In this document: positions 28,788-41,129 of the stretch, one piece after another | How positions within the stretch are numbered: the stretch's first letter is position 1 | Layout: every line of letters starts with the position of its first letter | Assembly (NCBI GenBank): GCA_016710985.1 | Contig: JADJTX010000018.1 | Span: forward strand, 19,572-83,571 | DNA length: 64,000 bases | DNA from: Ignavibacteria bacterium | GTDB lineage: Bacteria; Bacteroidota; Ignavibacteria; Tepidaquicellales; Tepidaquicellaceae | Reading direction: 5' to 3' | Notes under the pieces: generated by a model | The model's database searches: none | What the model was told of the DNA's origin: nothing | What the model saw: only the letters and a program-made list of their open reading frames with translations | Made by a program: the position numbers and the translations under genes

Positions 28788-31397
28788 TCACGGAGTGACT
28801 TTACCTGCGTAAATTACAGAATTATTATTTGTAATTACAAGGTCTGTCAGATCCGTAATATTATCTCCGTTAACATCTGTCGCATTATATCCGGTTATAA
28901 AATTTACAGCATTATTATAAATATTTATTATATCCGTCAGATCGACACTTCCGTCCTGATTTACATCTCCGCTGAAATCTGCAAATCTGACAGGCGATGT
29001 ATCAACCTGTTTTAAATTATTTCCGTAAGCCTTTGTGATCTGATCGGACATATTATAATTTGTGTTTCCTCCCGATGTAAATGCTTCTCCTCCCTGCCTG
29101 CTCCAGGTTTCTATACTGTTCCTGTGATTTACAACAATATAATAATTACCCGTTGGTAAATTACTGAAAGCAAGAGTAACATTTCCGGATGTTGCCAGCA
29201 CCTTTTGCAGAATCTGCAAGTGAATGCGGTGCTGATGAATTTCTAAGATCAACCATAACAGAATCACTGACCATGCTGTGTGTATTTGAATTATAAAGAC
29301 CTTCAATAAGCATTGTAAGATTCAGAGAAGAAATTCCGGGATTATTAACTGTAAATACCGCAGCTCCCTGCTTGCACAGCTTATCCACATTTCATATCCA
29401 TTTTGTAAATTTTTAACTTCAATATCATATATTTGTGCATGCGGCAGTCCTCCTGTCTGTTGCTGAGGAATAATACCAAAATTCGTTCCGTCAAACCAGC
29501 ATAGACCGTAAACAGAAGTCGATGCGCTTCCGAAGTTTGAAAACCAAAGACGCCCGTCCGGTGTTACGGCAAGAGGTGAAATATTTTCTCCGGGTATTTG
29601 TGAATTGGCTGGAGAATAAAACTGATATGAACCGTTAGCCGCATTAACTTTTGCCAGACCTTTATTTGTTCCAACCCAGGCAAAGCCGTTTTCCAGAGGG
29701 ACAACTGTTGTAAGTCCGTCACTCTGAGGATCAAGCTCTGAAAAATCATCTGTGACTTTTGAAAAATTATAATTACCGTCAGTTCTTAAGACCTGATAAC
29801 CTGAACACACCCAGACTGTGCCTGATCTTGTTGGATCTTTTTCAATGTTTGAACCCAGACCTATGAACGGAACAATTGTCCAGTTATTTCCTGCATCATT
29901 ATAATAAGAAAGATTATAATACTCACCAACACTCCACAATCTGTTCTGAGAATCTTCTACAACTCCTACTGATCTGCTGTTCGGATAATTAAGTGAAGTG
30001 TATGAACTGCCGTTCCATGCATGCAGATTGTTAAACATTGGATTAACAATTATATTTCCGTTTGAAGGTCGATAATATAATACTTCAGCGTTATCAGTTG
30101 GAAATGGAAAAGGATTTCCTAAGCCATAAGTGAATTCATTGTAACCTGTCCATCTTGTTCCGTCAAATTTCTGAAAACCACCGAATCCCGTTCCGGCATT
30201 TCCCGCCATATAGACATTGCCGTTATTATCTATAGTAATATCTTCAGCCCAATATGTAAATTGAGAAGAATTTGTAATACGATATCTTTGCCAGACGCCT
30301 GTTTGCGCATTGCGTTTAGCAGCACCTCCGACTCCCGTTACCCATACATTCCCGCCTGCATCTATATCAACGCCATAAGAAAAACCTCCTTCTCTCCATG
30401 CTCCGAGATCCTGCCAGGAGGACCCGTTAAATTGCCGGACATTACTGTTACCGTCAATCAGTAATGCCTTACCGTTTCCATAAGCTTTAAAAGCCCATAT
30501 ATCATTTTCAGAATTTGCCGGCGGCTGAGCAGGCGTGATCCAGTTGCCCGCAGGCGTTCTGTAATCAAGCGAATACAAACTGCCTGTTGCTGTATATTTG
30601 AATGCCCAAAGATTATTCGCATCATCAATGCAGTCAATTCCGGGTAAAGCGACAATTTCACCGGGTTCCTGATTTTGCGGCAGTAATGTAAAAAGCTGAG
30701 TATCGCTGTCAAAAGTTACCATCGTATTCCATCCCGTACCATCAATCCAGACAACATAACCTCCTGTAGTTTTTTCCTGAATGGAAACATTTTCACAGAA
30801 ACTAATCCAGCCCGGCCAGTTATTAGCAGTTGATCCGAAAGACCAATACCGCCATTGATTAGTAGCCGGATTAAAATGTACAAGTCCTCCGTTTCCCCAG
30901 GTCACAGAAAAAACTGCAGCCCACACAGATCCGTCGGGAGCAATCGCGAGATCCATTGTTCTACCTCCGGGATGTAAAGAGTTATCAGCTCCCCAGAATT
31001 CCAAAGAGCTTGCGCCGGCAGCAGGATTGAATTTCAAGATTCCCCGCCAGGTAGCCATCCATAATATTCCGTTGGCGTCTTCTTCAATATCGCTTATGCG
31101 TGATGAACCAACATCATTAATATCTCCTATAACCGGATAATCTACATTTGAATAATTTATCCATCTGTTTTCTGATTGAATATACTTTGCAAATCCGCCT
31201 TCTTCCCAGCCGGGAGTGTAACCTGCGATATACGGATCTCCGTCGTGATCAATCCAGATTGCTTCAACATAGTCGCCCTGAATTCCTGTATTCCCTGTAT
31301 TGTAATAGCGCCATGAAAGCGCCGGAGTTTGTGCATTGGTAATCTGAATTGCGAATGCAAAAATGAACAAGTTTAGTATCAGATTTTTCATTTTCAT
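28788..31397 (-). CDS. Secreted sensor-propeller protein with dockerin-like C-terminal module (two frameshifts)
   Basis: About 870 residues. Signal peptide MKMKNLILNLFIFAFAIQIT ends near NAQ. Residues 25-690 are two-component-regulator-type propeller repeats (GILWMATWRGILKFNPAAGA, GNVWVTGVGGAAKRN, GRLWFSNFGSAS). The C-terminal module carries YYIVVNHRNSIETWS and the calcium loops GDVNQDGSVDLTD and TDVNGDNITDLTD, ending KVTP. It has no type IX 'YPNPFNP' domain. Frame breaks occur near 29365 and 29200; the paralog at 34280-36783 shows how the pieces join. Strong similarity to that paralog suggests duplication. The partner or ligand is unknown. Confidence 0.75.
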
Positions 31398-31440
31398 ATT
31401 ATTATTTAATTTATTTAAAATCTAACATTTTCATTTGGGT

Positions 31441-34071
31441 TTATTTAAGAAGGATCATTCTTTTCGTTTCGGAATAACTTTCAGTCTCTAATTTATAAAA
31501 ATAAACTCCGCTTGGATAACTCGAGGCGTTCCATTCGACTAAATATGTACCTGCATTTTGCACACCATTAACAAGTGTTGCGGTTTCCTTACCGGTAGCA
31601 TCAAATATTTTCAGAGATGCATATCGATTTTCGTTTAACGAATAACGAATAACAGTTACAGGATTAAATGGATTCGGATAATTTTGTTCAAGACTGAATT
31701 TTTCCGGGATATTTAAAACATTAAGACCTGCAACCGAAGTAAGACCTGTATTGCTTCCTTTCATAAATATCAAAGTACTCCCAGTCCCGCTTGGTGGAAG
31801 AGATCCAACTGCTCCGATATCACCTTTGCCGTCATTATCTATATCGGCGAATACCGGAGAAAACACACTTAAGAAAGCTCCGGCTCTCATTTTATATTCA
31901 AACGTTCCGTTATTATTATAATAAAGCGATAGTGAATTCGAAGCGTTATTTCCGACAATTATGTCCTTGTCTCCATCATTGTCCAGATCTCCTGCTGTAA
32001 TTCCGGAAACGTTCAGCAAATCAGGAGAATATGCAGACGGAAGTATAATTGCAGTTTGAAATGTCCCGTTACCGTTTCCATACAAAACCGACATTGATGT
32101 TCCCTCCCAGAAATTACTTGATGCGATATCAGGCTTTCCGTCGCCGTTAAAATCTTCAACTACAATATCGGTAGCTCCTCCCTGATCACCTATTGAATAA
32201 GATACAGGAGCTAATAAGTCTCCGTTTCCGATTCCCATGGATATTTCCACAATTGCTCCGGCACTTCCTGTGATAATATCTTTTTTTCCGTCACTGTTAA
32301 AATCACCATATGCGATTGGTGCCGGCTGCGGACTTACAACCTTAATTATCGGATTGGCAAAAACAGAATTACCGTCATTAGTACAAATGTAAATTCTTCT
32401 TGATGAATTAGTAACATTCGGACATCCGAGCCATTCCGTGATAATCACATCATTGTCACCGTCATTATCAAGATCAGTTGCATCAATATCATACCAGCCG
32501 CATGAACCTAATGGTTTTGTCTGGACTGCTCCAAAGGTTCCGTCTCCATTATTAATTGCATAATGAAAATCATAAGGAGCTGAATTTATCGCAGTCGCAA
32601 ATAAAATATCCGGCTTGCTGTCACCATTCAGATCCCTGAACTTTGCCTGTACTCCGCCGCCTCTTATCGAAGATAATGTCCCGCCATCGAAATTTCCGTT
32701 TCCTAAATTTTTCATGTATCTTACCGGAACACCCGTAGCTGTCCTTCCTGATGCAGATACGACAGCGTCAAGATCAAGATCTCCGTCAATGTCTGCGAAG
32801 TCAACACTTGCAGAAAATGAGTTGCCTGTTTCGAATGTCGAAGGTACCGGAAAAATTCCGGTACCCGGATTTTTATGTACTGTTATCTGCATCGAATACG
32901 AATCCGAAGTAAGTATATCGATCTTGCCGTCGTTGTCCATATCACCAATCATAACATCTTCTGTATTCTGACCTGCATTATTCCTGTAAGATGGAAGAAA
33001 TCCGCCTGAACCGTTGCTGAGCATTACCTGATAACCGTCTGTTGCTCTCGCATTTGCATTTGCAGTTATAATATCATTCCACCCGTCATTATTCAGATCA
33101 GCAGTTTCAACATCTCTTATTCCGGCGGCAAAGCCGGTAGTCTGTATTAATTCCGGGTCGGAAAATATTCCGCCGCTGTTTCTTAAAAGTCCTATTGCCG
33201 GCGCATTACCGGTTCCTAATGCGTTATTGGAATAAAGTATATCGAGGTCGCTGTCATTGTCTATATCCGAAACTTTAACATTCGGCAAATAACCAGTTCC
33301 TCCAAGAATGAAAGTATATTCGGTCCTGTTTGAAAAATTTCCGCTTCCGGAATTCATCAGCACATTTACCATTCCGTTTTCATTTGCAACTGCCAGATCA
33401 ATGAAATTGTCAGTATTGATCTTACCGGCAGATAGCTTGACCGGAGAATTACCGGCAGGATAAAGAACAGGAGCTTCAAATGTTCCGTCACCGCTATTTA
33501 TCAGGAGCGTAACAGTGTTGCCTGACCCGAAACTTCCGCGCGTCGCAACGGCAAGATCTGTTTTATCATCCCCGTTAAAATCTTCTGCAGCAATTCCTAC
33601 CGGACCACCGCCTACGAAGTAATTTGCGGGACTGCCGAACGTCCCGTTGCCAAGATTGAAATAAACTGAAATTGAATTACCGGAATAATTATTTCCGGTA
33701 TTGGATACTATAATATCAGCATAAGCATCATTATTAAGCTTAGCTGAATAAACAAAATCTGATGAATTCGTTGACGGATAATAAACCGGAGATGAACCAA
33801 GCATTCCGCCACCAATATTCTTAAGTACTACAAAGCCGGTTGCTGTTCCCATAAATCCTGCAAAATATCTCGAACCGACAACATCCGAGTCGCCGTCATT
33901 ATCTATATCAACTACTCTCCCGCTGTTCAGAAAATAATTCTGCTCTCCAAGTTTTGCATTGAATCCGTACCAGGTATTGTCAAAAGTCGTCAATACGGGT
34001 TGAGCAAATAATGTTAATGCTGATGAAGTAAATATTATTGCTGTTAAAATTAGTCGGTATGTGTTTTTCAT
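31441..34071 (-). CDS. Secreted FG-GAP/VCBS-repeat protein with type IX sorting domain
   Basis: About 876 residues from MKNTYRLILTAIIFTSSALT; an upstream in-frame ATG at 34095 is less signal-peptide-like. Some thirteen repeats of the D-x-D-x-D-G-x-x-D type (DIDNDGDSDVVGSRYF, DFNGDDKTDLAVATRG, DLDNDGDNDVIITEW) make beta-propellers that usually bind calcium. The C-terminus is a canonical type IX domain: FSLEQNYPNPFNPVTVIRYS ... SGVYFYKLETES. Extracellular or surface attached via porU/porV. No FG-GAP catalytic domain is present. Confidence 0.88.
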   Translation of the reverse strand: MKNTYRLILTAIIFTSSALTLFAQPVLTTFDNTWYGFNAKLGEQNYFLNSGRVVDIDNDGDSDVVGSRYFAGFMGTATGFVVLKNIGGGMLGSSPVYYPSTNSSDFVYSAKLNNDAYADIIVSNTGNNYSGNSISVYFNLGNGTFGSPANYFVGGGPVGIAAEDFNGDDKTDLAVATRGSFGSGNTVTLLINSGDGTFEAPVLYPAGNSPVKLSAGKINTDNFIDLAVANENGMVNVLMNSGSGNFSNRTEYTFILGGTGYLPNVKVSDIDNDSDLDILYSNNALGTGNAPAIGLLRNSGGIFSDPELIQTTGFAAGIRDVETADLNNDGWNDIITANANARATDGYQVMLSNGSGGFLPSYRNNAGQNTEDVMIGDMDNDGKIDILTSDSYSMQITVHKNPGTGIFPVPSTFETGNSFSASVDFADIDGDLDLDAVVSASGRTATGVPVRYMKNLGNGNFDGGTLSSIRGGGVQAKFRDLNGDSKPDILFATAINSAPYDFHYAINNGDGTFGAVQTKPLGSCGWYDIDATDLDNDGDNDVIITEWLGCPNVTNSSRRIYICTNDGNSVFANPIIKVVSPQPAPIAYGDFNSDGKKDIITGSAGAIVEISMGIGNGDLLAPVSYSIGDQGGATDIVVEDFNGDGKPDIASSNFWEGTSMSVLYGNGNGTFQTAIILPSAYSPDLLNVSGITAGDLDNDGDKDIIVGNNASNSLSLYYNNNGTFEYKMRAGAFLSVFSPVFADIDNDGKGDIGAVGSLPPSGTGSTLIFMKGSNTGLTSVAGLNVLNIPEKFSLEQNYPNPFNPVTVIRYSLNENRYASLKIFDATGKETATLVNGVQNAGTYLVEWNASSYPSGVYFYKLETESYSETKRMILLK

Positions 34072-34109
34072 TATTGTTATGTTTGTTTGCTTCATGTAAA
34101 ATATAATTT

Positions 34110-34165
34110 CTGAGAATAAATTTGCAAACCAGAGTTTTCTTAACAGTAGTATTCAAATTTTTTTT
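34110..34165 (-). promoter_or_regulatory. Shared upstream element, copy A
   Basis: On the minus strand: TTTGAATACTACTGTT then AAGAAAACTCTGGTTTGCAA. Aligned with 43604-43652 and 27735-27785 it gives AATACTAC, about 14-15 variable bases and GGTTTGYAA-like text. It precedes the FG-GAP gene by about 25-50 bp. The downstream part resembles a Bacteroidota -7 box (TAnnTTTG). Confidence 0.45.
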
Positions 34166-34279
34166 CATCAAAATTATTCTTCCTTCTCGCTAAAACCTAT
34201 TTGATAATTATTAAAAATACACTCTGCCGGATTTTTTACTGCCAATATTAAGTACTCAATACCCAATACTCAATACTTG

Positions 34280-36783
34280 TCAGGGACTGACACGATGCAC
34301 AAAGTTAGATGAATTATTATATGCGATCGTAATATCACTCAGGTCAACAAACATATTTCCCGTGAGATCCGTGTTGACATAACCCGATACAAAATTACCT
34401 GCATCATTAAATACAGAGACAATGTCTGTTAAATCTACTACATCATCCTGATTTACATCACCTGAATAAAATGACCATAAAGAACCAACCTGTTTCATAT
34501 TATTCCCTAATGCCTGGTTTGCTGCGGTAGTAAAATTATAAGTTAACACTCCTGCAGAGAATGAAGAAACATGTCCGCTCCATGTTTCAATTGAATTTCT
34601 ATGCTTAACGACTATATAATATGGAGATCCGTTTACTGCATTTGAAAAAAATGTTTGATGAGCAATTCCCTGACCTCCAATACTTTGATGTGACTCGATT
34701 AAATTGAAAGGTGCTGAAGCATTTCTTAATTCAACTGAAATTGTATCCTGAGAATTGATTGCTTCAAAACCTATTGATAATGTTAGTACAGGATTTATAA
34801 CGGTTAATACAGCGACTCCGCGGCTCATGCAGCTTATCCATAACTCATATCCGTTTGGTAATATTTTTAATTCTATTTCCTGAATTATATCATTCGGCAG
34901 GCCAGTCGGAGAGGGAGTAAAAGATCCAAAATCAGTTCCATTATACCAGCCTAATCCGGAAGCATTTGTAATACTGTTGGAAAAAGAAAACCAGACTTTT
35001 CCGTCCGGGGATACTACATATGGTAAGATCCAGTCACCGGGTATATTTGAATTATCAGGTGAATAAAACTGATAAGTACCGGTACCTGCATTTAATTTTA
35101 TAAGACCCCGGTCAGATCCAACCCAGGCAATATTGTTTTGATCCGGGAGTAACAGTAGTAAAAAACCTCCGGTAGAATTTAATTCCGGAAAATCTTCTGT
35201 AGTTCTGATGAAATTATATGTTCCGTCTGTTCTGAGAATTTCGTTAGAAGTACTTGCCCATACAGTTCCGGTTCTGGTTGGATCTTTCGTAATACTATTT
35301 CCCCATCCTATTAATTCAACTGCTGTCCATGTTCCTCCGCTATAATAATTCAGGCTGAAATATTCTCCCAAAGCCCATAATCTTCCTTGCGAATCTTCAA
35401 CAAGTTTTTGCGCACCTCCTGCGGGAAGCAGAGTATTAAATCCTGTTCCTGTCCACTCATAAATTCCAATTAACCAGTTTAAAGGTGATATTGCCAAATT
35501 TCCATTTGATTCTCTGTACTCAAGTGCACGACAATCATCATTTTGAAATGGCCACTCAACTCCAAGTCCGTATGTTGCCTGGTTAAAACAAAACCATCGT
35601 TCTCCGTCGAACTTCATCATCCCTCCAATACCTGTTCCGGCATTTCCTCCTATCCACACTGTATTGTTCACTGGGTCCATTGTTAAGTCATAGTTCCAGT
35701 TGCTGAACTGACCTGTATTTGTTATCCGGTATCGCTGCCAGATTCCGGTCTGTGCATTCCTTTTAGCTGCACCGCCTACACCTGAAACCCAGACATTTCC
35801 CTGAGCATCAATATCAACAGCCTGAGAATATTGTCCCGGTCTCCAGATTCCAAGACTTGACCATGTTGTTCCGTTGAATCTCCATGTTTCACCATTACCG
35901 TTTACCAGCAGCGCCTGAGCATTACCAAAAGCTTTGAAAGCCCAGGTGTCGAATGTTATGCTTGGATAAGGCGGTGCAGGAGAAACCCATGTTCCGTCAG
36001 GTCGTCTGTAGTCAAGTTTTTCCCAGTCGCCGGGAGTATCTGCCATACGAAATGCCCAGAAATTTCCAGCATCATCAACACAATCCTTGCCGGGCATTCC
36101 GGCTATTTGACCGGGTGAATCAGGCAGATAACTTGTCCATGTTCCTGTTGTACTATTAAACTGAAATACATATCCAAAATAGCTCGCTGCCGACCATACA
36201 TCATAACCACCTCCTGATCTTGGCTGCGCGGCAATATATTGTTCACCTCCCTGCCAGTAAGTCCATGTATTGTTAGCCTGATTGAATCTAACAAGCCCGC
36301 CGCTTACAAACCAAACGGAGTTATCAGGCGCAATGTCAAGGTCAGTAGTATATCCCAGCAAACCTGAATTATTCGGTTTATAGTTAATAAAAGATGAACC
36401 ACCTGCAGCCGGGTCAAACTTAAGCGCTCCCTGCCATGTTGCCATCCAGAGCTTACCGTTATTATCCTGAACTATATCATTGATCCGTGCATCTCCTACT
36501 TCGTGTCCGCCTATTACAGGATAGTCAACGTTAGAGTAATTAATCCACCGGTTTTCTGATTGTTTGAATTTTGCAAAACCCCCCTCCTCGAATATTGGAT
36601 CATAACCTCCGATATAAGGATCTCCATTCTGATCGATCCATATAGCATCACAATAGTCTCCCTGAATACCTGTATTACCGGTCTGTAGTATCGCCATGAA
36701 TTAGTTACTGAACCCTGAGAAAAAATATTGCTGTTAAACATAAACGGTAAAATGATTATCAAAATTAGAATTAGTTTTTTCAT
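34280..36783 (-). CDS. Secreted sensor-propeller protein with dockerin-like C-terminal module (one frameshift)
   Basis: About 834 residues after joining the signal peptide frame (MKKLILILIIILPFMFNSNI ... SQGSVTNSWRYY) to the long frame starting GNTGIQGDYCDAIWIDQNGD at about 36690. Propeller repeats: GKLWMATWQGALKFDPAAGG, GNVWVSGVGGAAKRNAQTG, GKVWFSFSNS. C-terminal module: YYIVVKHRNSIETWSG, GDVNQDDVVDLTD, TDLTGNMFVDLSD, ending RVSP. It is a close paralog of 28788-31397 over most of its length. No type IX C-terminal domain. Function not known beyond likely surface binding. Confidence 0.78.
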
Positions 36784-36857
36784 TTTTTAACTCCTGAATT
36801 AATAATTTTAAAAAATAACTCTGCTTCAAATTAATTTCAATTTATTCGAATAACTTG

Positions 36858-38662
36858 TCAAGGTCTTATCAAATGCACAAAGTTAGCTGAGTTATTATAA
36901 TCGATCGTAATATCACTCAGGTCAACAAACATATTGCCCGTGAGATCCGTATTGACATCGCCTGATACAACATTACCCGCATCATTATAAACCGCGACTA
37001 GATCAGATAAATCTATTACAGCGTCCTGATTTACATCACCATTAAAGATGCAGTACTTGCTTCCTCTTAGCATTTGATTATTTCCAAAAGCCTGTGAAGC
37101 TGCGGTTGTAAAATCATAACTCAAACTTCCGGAAGTGAAGGAGTTGCCACCGGCACTCCATGTCTCGATCCCATTTCGATGTCTGACAACTATAAAGTAA
37201 GGGACAGAATTTATGGAATTTGAGAAATTGAAAACTCCTGTTCCATTAGAATCCAGTATAGCCACTGCAGAATCGGCTATAGAGTACGGTGATGATATAT
37301 TTCTCAAATAAGTTTTCAATGTATCCTTTACCATTTTATTCGATATAGGATCATAGAGCCCCTGTATAAGTGCTGTTAGATTTAAGGTTCCGGATTGTGA
37401 ATATTTTAAGACAGAATAATAAAACTGTCCGACTGCGTATAAACTAAGATCAGCATCCAGAGCAAGTCCCATTCCTTTCCCTGCATATAGATTTACACCT
37501 GCAACCCAGGGATTACTTCCGTCAGAATTATATCTTACAGTTTCAAGTCCATGATAGGTGGTTCCGCCGAATGGTACACCGACGTTCCCGGTAACATAAA
37601 TTTCATTCTGCGGTCCGATCAAAGTAAAGTTAGGAAATTCTTCCCAGGATTGATTTGATTTAAATCTTTTATGCCATAAAAGATTTCCGGAAGGATCGAT
37701 CTTCACAGTAAGCCATCCCGGGAATTGTCCCGGCAACGCACCAAAACCTGTAACAATTATGTCAGAGTGAGAATCGATATTTATAAGTTTCCCGTATTCA
37801 GAATTCCCAAAATCATAAAATTTTTGCCAAACCTGATTTCCTGAAAGATCATACTTCAGCAGCATAATGTCATTGCCTGTACCGGTATTGAAATCATAGA
37901 ATGAGCCGGTAATGAAAATTCCTCCGTTATTGTCAGCCCTTATATTGCTTCCTGCTGATCCCGAATGCTCTCTTACCCATTGACGTACACCTGCGCTGTT
38001 ATACATAACTGTAATTAACCCGCCGCTTTGACCGCCTCCGGTAATGAATAAATTATTTGATTGGTCAAGATCCATGCCGGCCGGTGTATGAAATCCTCCG
38101 TTCTGATCAAAAGTATCCAGCCATAACTGTGTCCCGTCGGGGGCATATTTAACGGTAACGAAATCATATGTAGCAGTGTATTGCCACGCTCTTCCCGTGA
38201 CATATATATTTCCCGTCTGATCAACAATTGATCGAACTGCAAATGCCCATGTCCCAGGGATGAGTCTGTCCCAAAGCAGGTTTCCATTATTATCATACTT
38301 ATTGTCAGCAGCCCGGATTCAACCGGATTACTGCTGAAATTGTGACGATAACCCGTTACTATAACATTGTCGGAATCATCCTTGGAAAGCCAGGTTGCAA
38401 CAACAGCCATTTCGGGAATTGTATAATATCTCTCCCAAATCAGAATGCCATGCGTGTCATATTTTGTAGTTATGATCTTAGTATGATCACCGGACTGACC
38501 GGTAACAATAACATTATTGCTCTGATCTAAAACCAGCATAACACCTACAGGGAACCCGGAAAAATTATTTATTGCCCATTCTGTTGTTACCTGCTGAGCA
38601 TTCAGATTGACTGTAAGAAGTAAAAGTAGAATGGCTAAATTGATTGCAAATGGTTTTTTCAT
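36858..38662 (-). CDS. Secreted SBBP-type propeller protein with dockerin-like C-terminal module (one frameshift)
   Basis: About 601 residues from MKKPFAINLAILLLLLTVNL; the longer frame to 38704 adds a non-signal stretch. Repeats of the form DQSNNVIVTGQSGD, DNVIVTGYRHN, DQTGNIYVTGR, NEIYVTGNVG are seven-bladed beta-propeller (SBBP) blades. The C-terminal module contains YFIVVRHRNGIETWSAGG, GDVNQDAVIDLSD and TDLTGNMFVDLSD, ending LIRP. One A is missing near 38301. Paired Fnr-like boxes lie 69 bp upstream, so this cargo is probably induced with the oxidase genes. Confidence 0.75.
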
Positions 38663-38730
38663 AATTTCAACCCTTTTTAAATGTTTTCTTGTCTGTTTGA
38701 ACAAGTATAATAATTATCAATCTTGTCTGA

Positions 38731-38768
38731 TATGATTTGTATCAGTATAAAATATGACTTTTGTCACA
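38731..38768 (-). promoter_or_regulatory. Paired Fnr-like boxes upstream of a propeller gene
   Basis: TATGAT-TTGT-ATCAGT (38731-38746) and TATGAC-TTTT-GTCACA (38753-38768), centres 22 bp apart, both fitting TGAY-N4-RTCA. Confidence 0.65.
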
Positions 38769-38802
38769 GTAGATTATTTACTCAGCAGCAATATCTTCCC
38801 GC

Positions 38803-38886
38803 TGTTGTTAGTGTTCCAAAAAGTTTGCATGAATAAATTTTAAAATAATCTTAGCATCTTCGCAAACTTTTTGGTCACCAACAACA
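38803..38886. repeat. Long inverted repeat of the GTGTTCC...GGTCACC family
   Basis: Left arm TGTTGTTAGTGTTCCAAAAA then GTTTGC, right arm GCAAACTTTTTGGTCACC then AACAACA, with about 30 nt between. The core GTGTTCC / GGTCACC matches the shorter palindromes at 58189, 59085 and 63586. It may also serve as terminator for the convergent gene ends; the flanks 38769-38931 hold no ORF. Confidence 0.6.
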
Positions 38887-38931
38887 AGACTCCCGGATTT
38901 TTCCTTTTTAATTTCAATCATGTATTGACTT

Positions 38932-41075
38932 TTACTTAATCAATATCATTCTCTTAGTCTCGCTGAATCCGTTCACTTTTAAAGTATAGAAATAAACTCC
39001 GCTTGTCAGACCCGATCCGTCAAATCTGTATTTGTATGTGCCGGGATTAAGATTTTCATTTACCAATGTCGCCACTTCTTTTCCAATAATGTTATACACT
39101 TTCAAAGAAACAAATCCCAAATCCGAAATCCCAAATTCCAGATTCGTAACAGGATTAAACGGGTTAGGATAATTTTGTGATAAGGTGAATTTCTCCGGTA
39201 ACTCCGCAGAACTGTTTCCTGTCCCTGTTACTATCAGTTCTGTCGGAATCGTTTTAATTATCGTACCTAGCAGTCCTCCTGCATATACATAATTATCTTC
39301 ATTAAAGTATAATGCATATAGTCCGTTATCGGTCACTGTCGGCTGCTCGATCCAGTTGTTTCCTGCATCAGATGATTTAACGATCTTTCCGTCACTGGAT
39401 ACTGCATAACCGAATTCATTCCTGAACTGAATTTTATAATACCCGCCGTCAGGTGCATTCATGATATTCCAGACCGTTCCGCCATCTGTTGTCTTCAATA
39501 ATCCCTGACCGGAAGATATGTATCCGGTATTCTCATCCGTAAAATCCACCGAAGTAAGATATGCGAAAGTGAAGGGACAGTTTTGACTTGTCCACGTTAG
39601 ACCTGCGTCCGTTGTCTTAACAATTGTACTGTTATCCCCTACTGAATAACCAATGTTTTCATTTACAAAACAAATTGAAGTAAGAATGCTTCCGTTAGAA
39701 GGAATGTTCGTTGATGTCCATGTCTGTCCTGCATTTGTTGTCATCTTCAATCTGCCGTAACTACCGACAACATATCCTGTATTTACATTTGTAAAATATA
39801 CATCAGTAAAAATTTCGTTTTGTGTACTCGAATATACATTCAACCAGTTTGCACCGCCGTTTGTAGTTTTCTTAATATCAATGCTCCTGCAATGTAACCT
39901 GTTTGCGGATCAGTAAAACTTAACCCGTACATTGGTGTATGATAAGTGCTGATCTGTGAAACCCATGTCGCACCGGCATCAGTGGTCTTTAAAATATCCC
40001 CGCTTCCGTATCCGCATACTGCATATCCTGTGGTTGTATTTACAAATTTTATTTCTGATAAAGTATTTTCCGTAACAGTATATTGTGTTTCCCAGTTTGC
40101 TCCGCTGCTCGTTGACCGCAATATGATACCATATTTACCTACCGCATGTATTCTTCCGTCAGATGTTACCTGTGCATCCATGAAAGGGCGGATAGTGCTA
40201 ATGCCATAATCTTCTTCTGTCCAGTTCATTCCGCCGTTAGTTGTCTTAATAAATATACTGCCTCCGCCTATTCCGAATCCGGTATTATCATCGATAAATA
40301 AAATTGATGAAATATCCATTCCTGTCGGAGATCCTGTCTGTACCCAATTGATACCCGAATTGCTCGTCATTAGAACACATCCGTTTTCTCCCGCAGCTAC
40401 ACCTTTTGTCTGATCAAAGAAATAAATATCTGACAGAGCAGGATAATCATAATATTGAACCAGCTCCCAGCTTGTCCCGCCGTTTGTTGTTTTAATGATT
40501 TCGCTGCCCAGTGAACCTCCTGCTGCATAACCATTGCTTTCATCCAGGAAATGAAGTGTGTTCAGATAATTTGCTCCGGCTGTTGTCTGAGTTGTCCAGG
40601 TAATTCCGCCGTCTGTTGTTTTCCATATCTTACTTTCGAGCTGAAAGAATCCTAACACATATCCAGTATTCAGGTTTACAAAATTAACATCCATAATAGA
40701 AAAGAGTGAATCAAAAGGACCTTCCTGCGGCAGCTGAACTAAGGTCCATGTCAAACCTTCATCAGTCGTTTTTTTCAGAAGCTGATCAAAACCTCCGATG
40801 TATCCTGTATTTGAATTTACAAAATCAACGCTTAGCAGTCTTGTGTTTGTACCCGGATTAAGCAGTGTCCATGTGATTCCTCCGTCAACTGTTTTTACAA
40901 CCGTACCAAACGCGCCTACCGAATAACCGGTATTATTTTCCGGAAAGTCTAATCCAAACAGAGAGTTTCCCTGCGGAGCAGGATTCATCCATTTCCAGTT
41001 ATCAGGCATCTGCGAATAAGATGCTGAAGAAAAGCCAATAAGAATGGCAACAATTAAAATATTTAATTTTTTCAT
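38932..41075 (-). CDS. Secreted Ycf48-like propeller protein with type IX sorting domain (one frameshift)
   Basis: About 714 residues after restoring one base near 39880. Signal peptide MKKLNILIVAILIGFSSASY ending SQ. Some thirteen blades of the type NTGYSVGAFGTVVKTVDGG followed by TW, the BNR/Ycf48 propeller repeat. The C-terminus is a canonical type IX domain (FTLSQNYPNPFNPVTNLEFG ... SGVYFYTLKVNG). It is a tandem paralog of 41130-43526, whose propeller is nearly colinear but whose C-terminal end differs. Despite the name, the repeat in Bacteroidota is generic and gives no photosynthetic role. Confidence 0.85.
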
Positions 41076-41129
41076 TTTTCCTTATCTATAGTTTTTAAAA
41101 AGTAGCTATGCTTTAATTACTTTAATGTT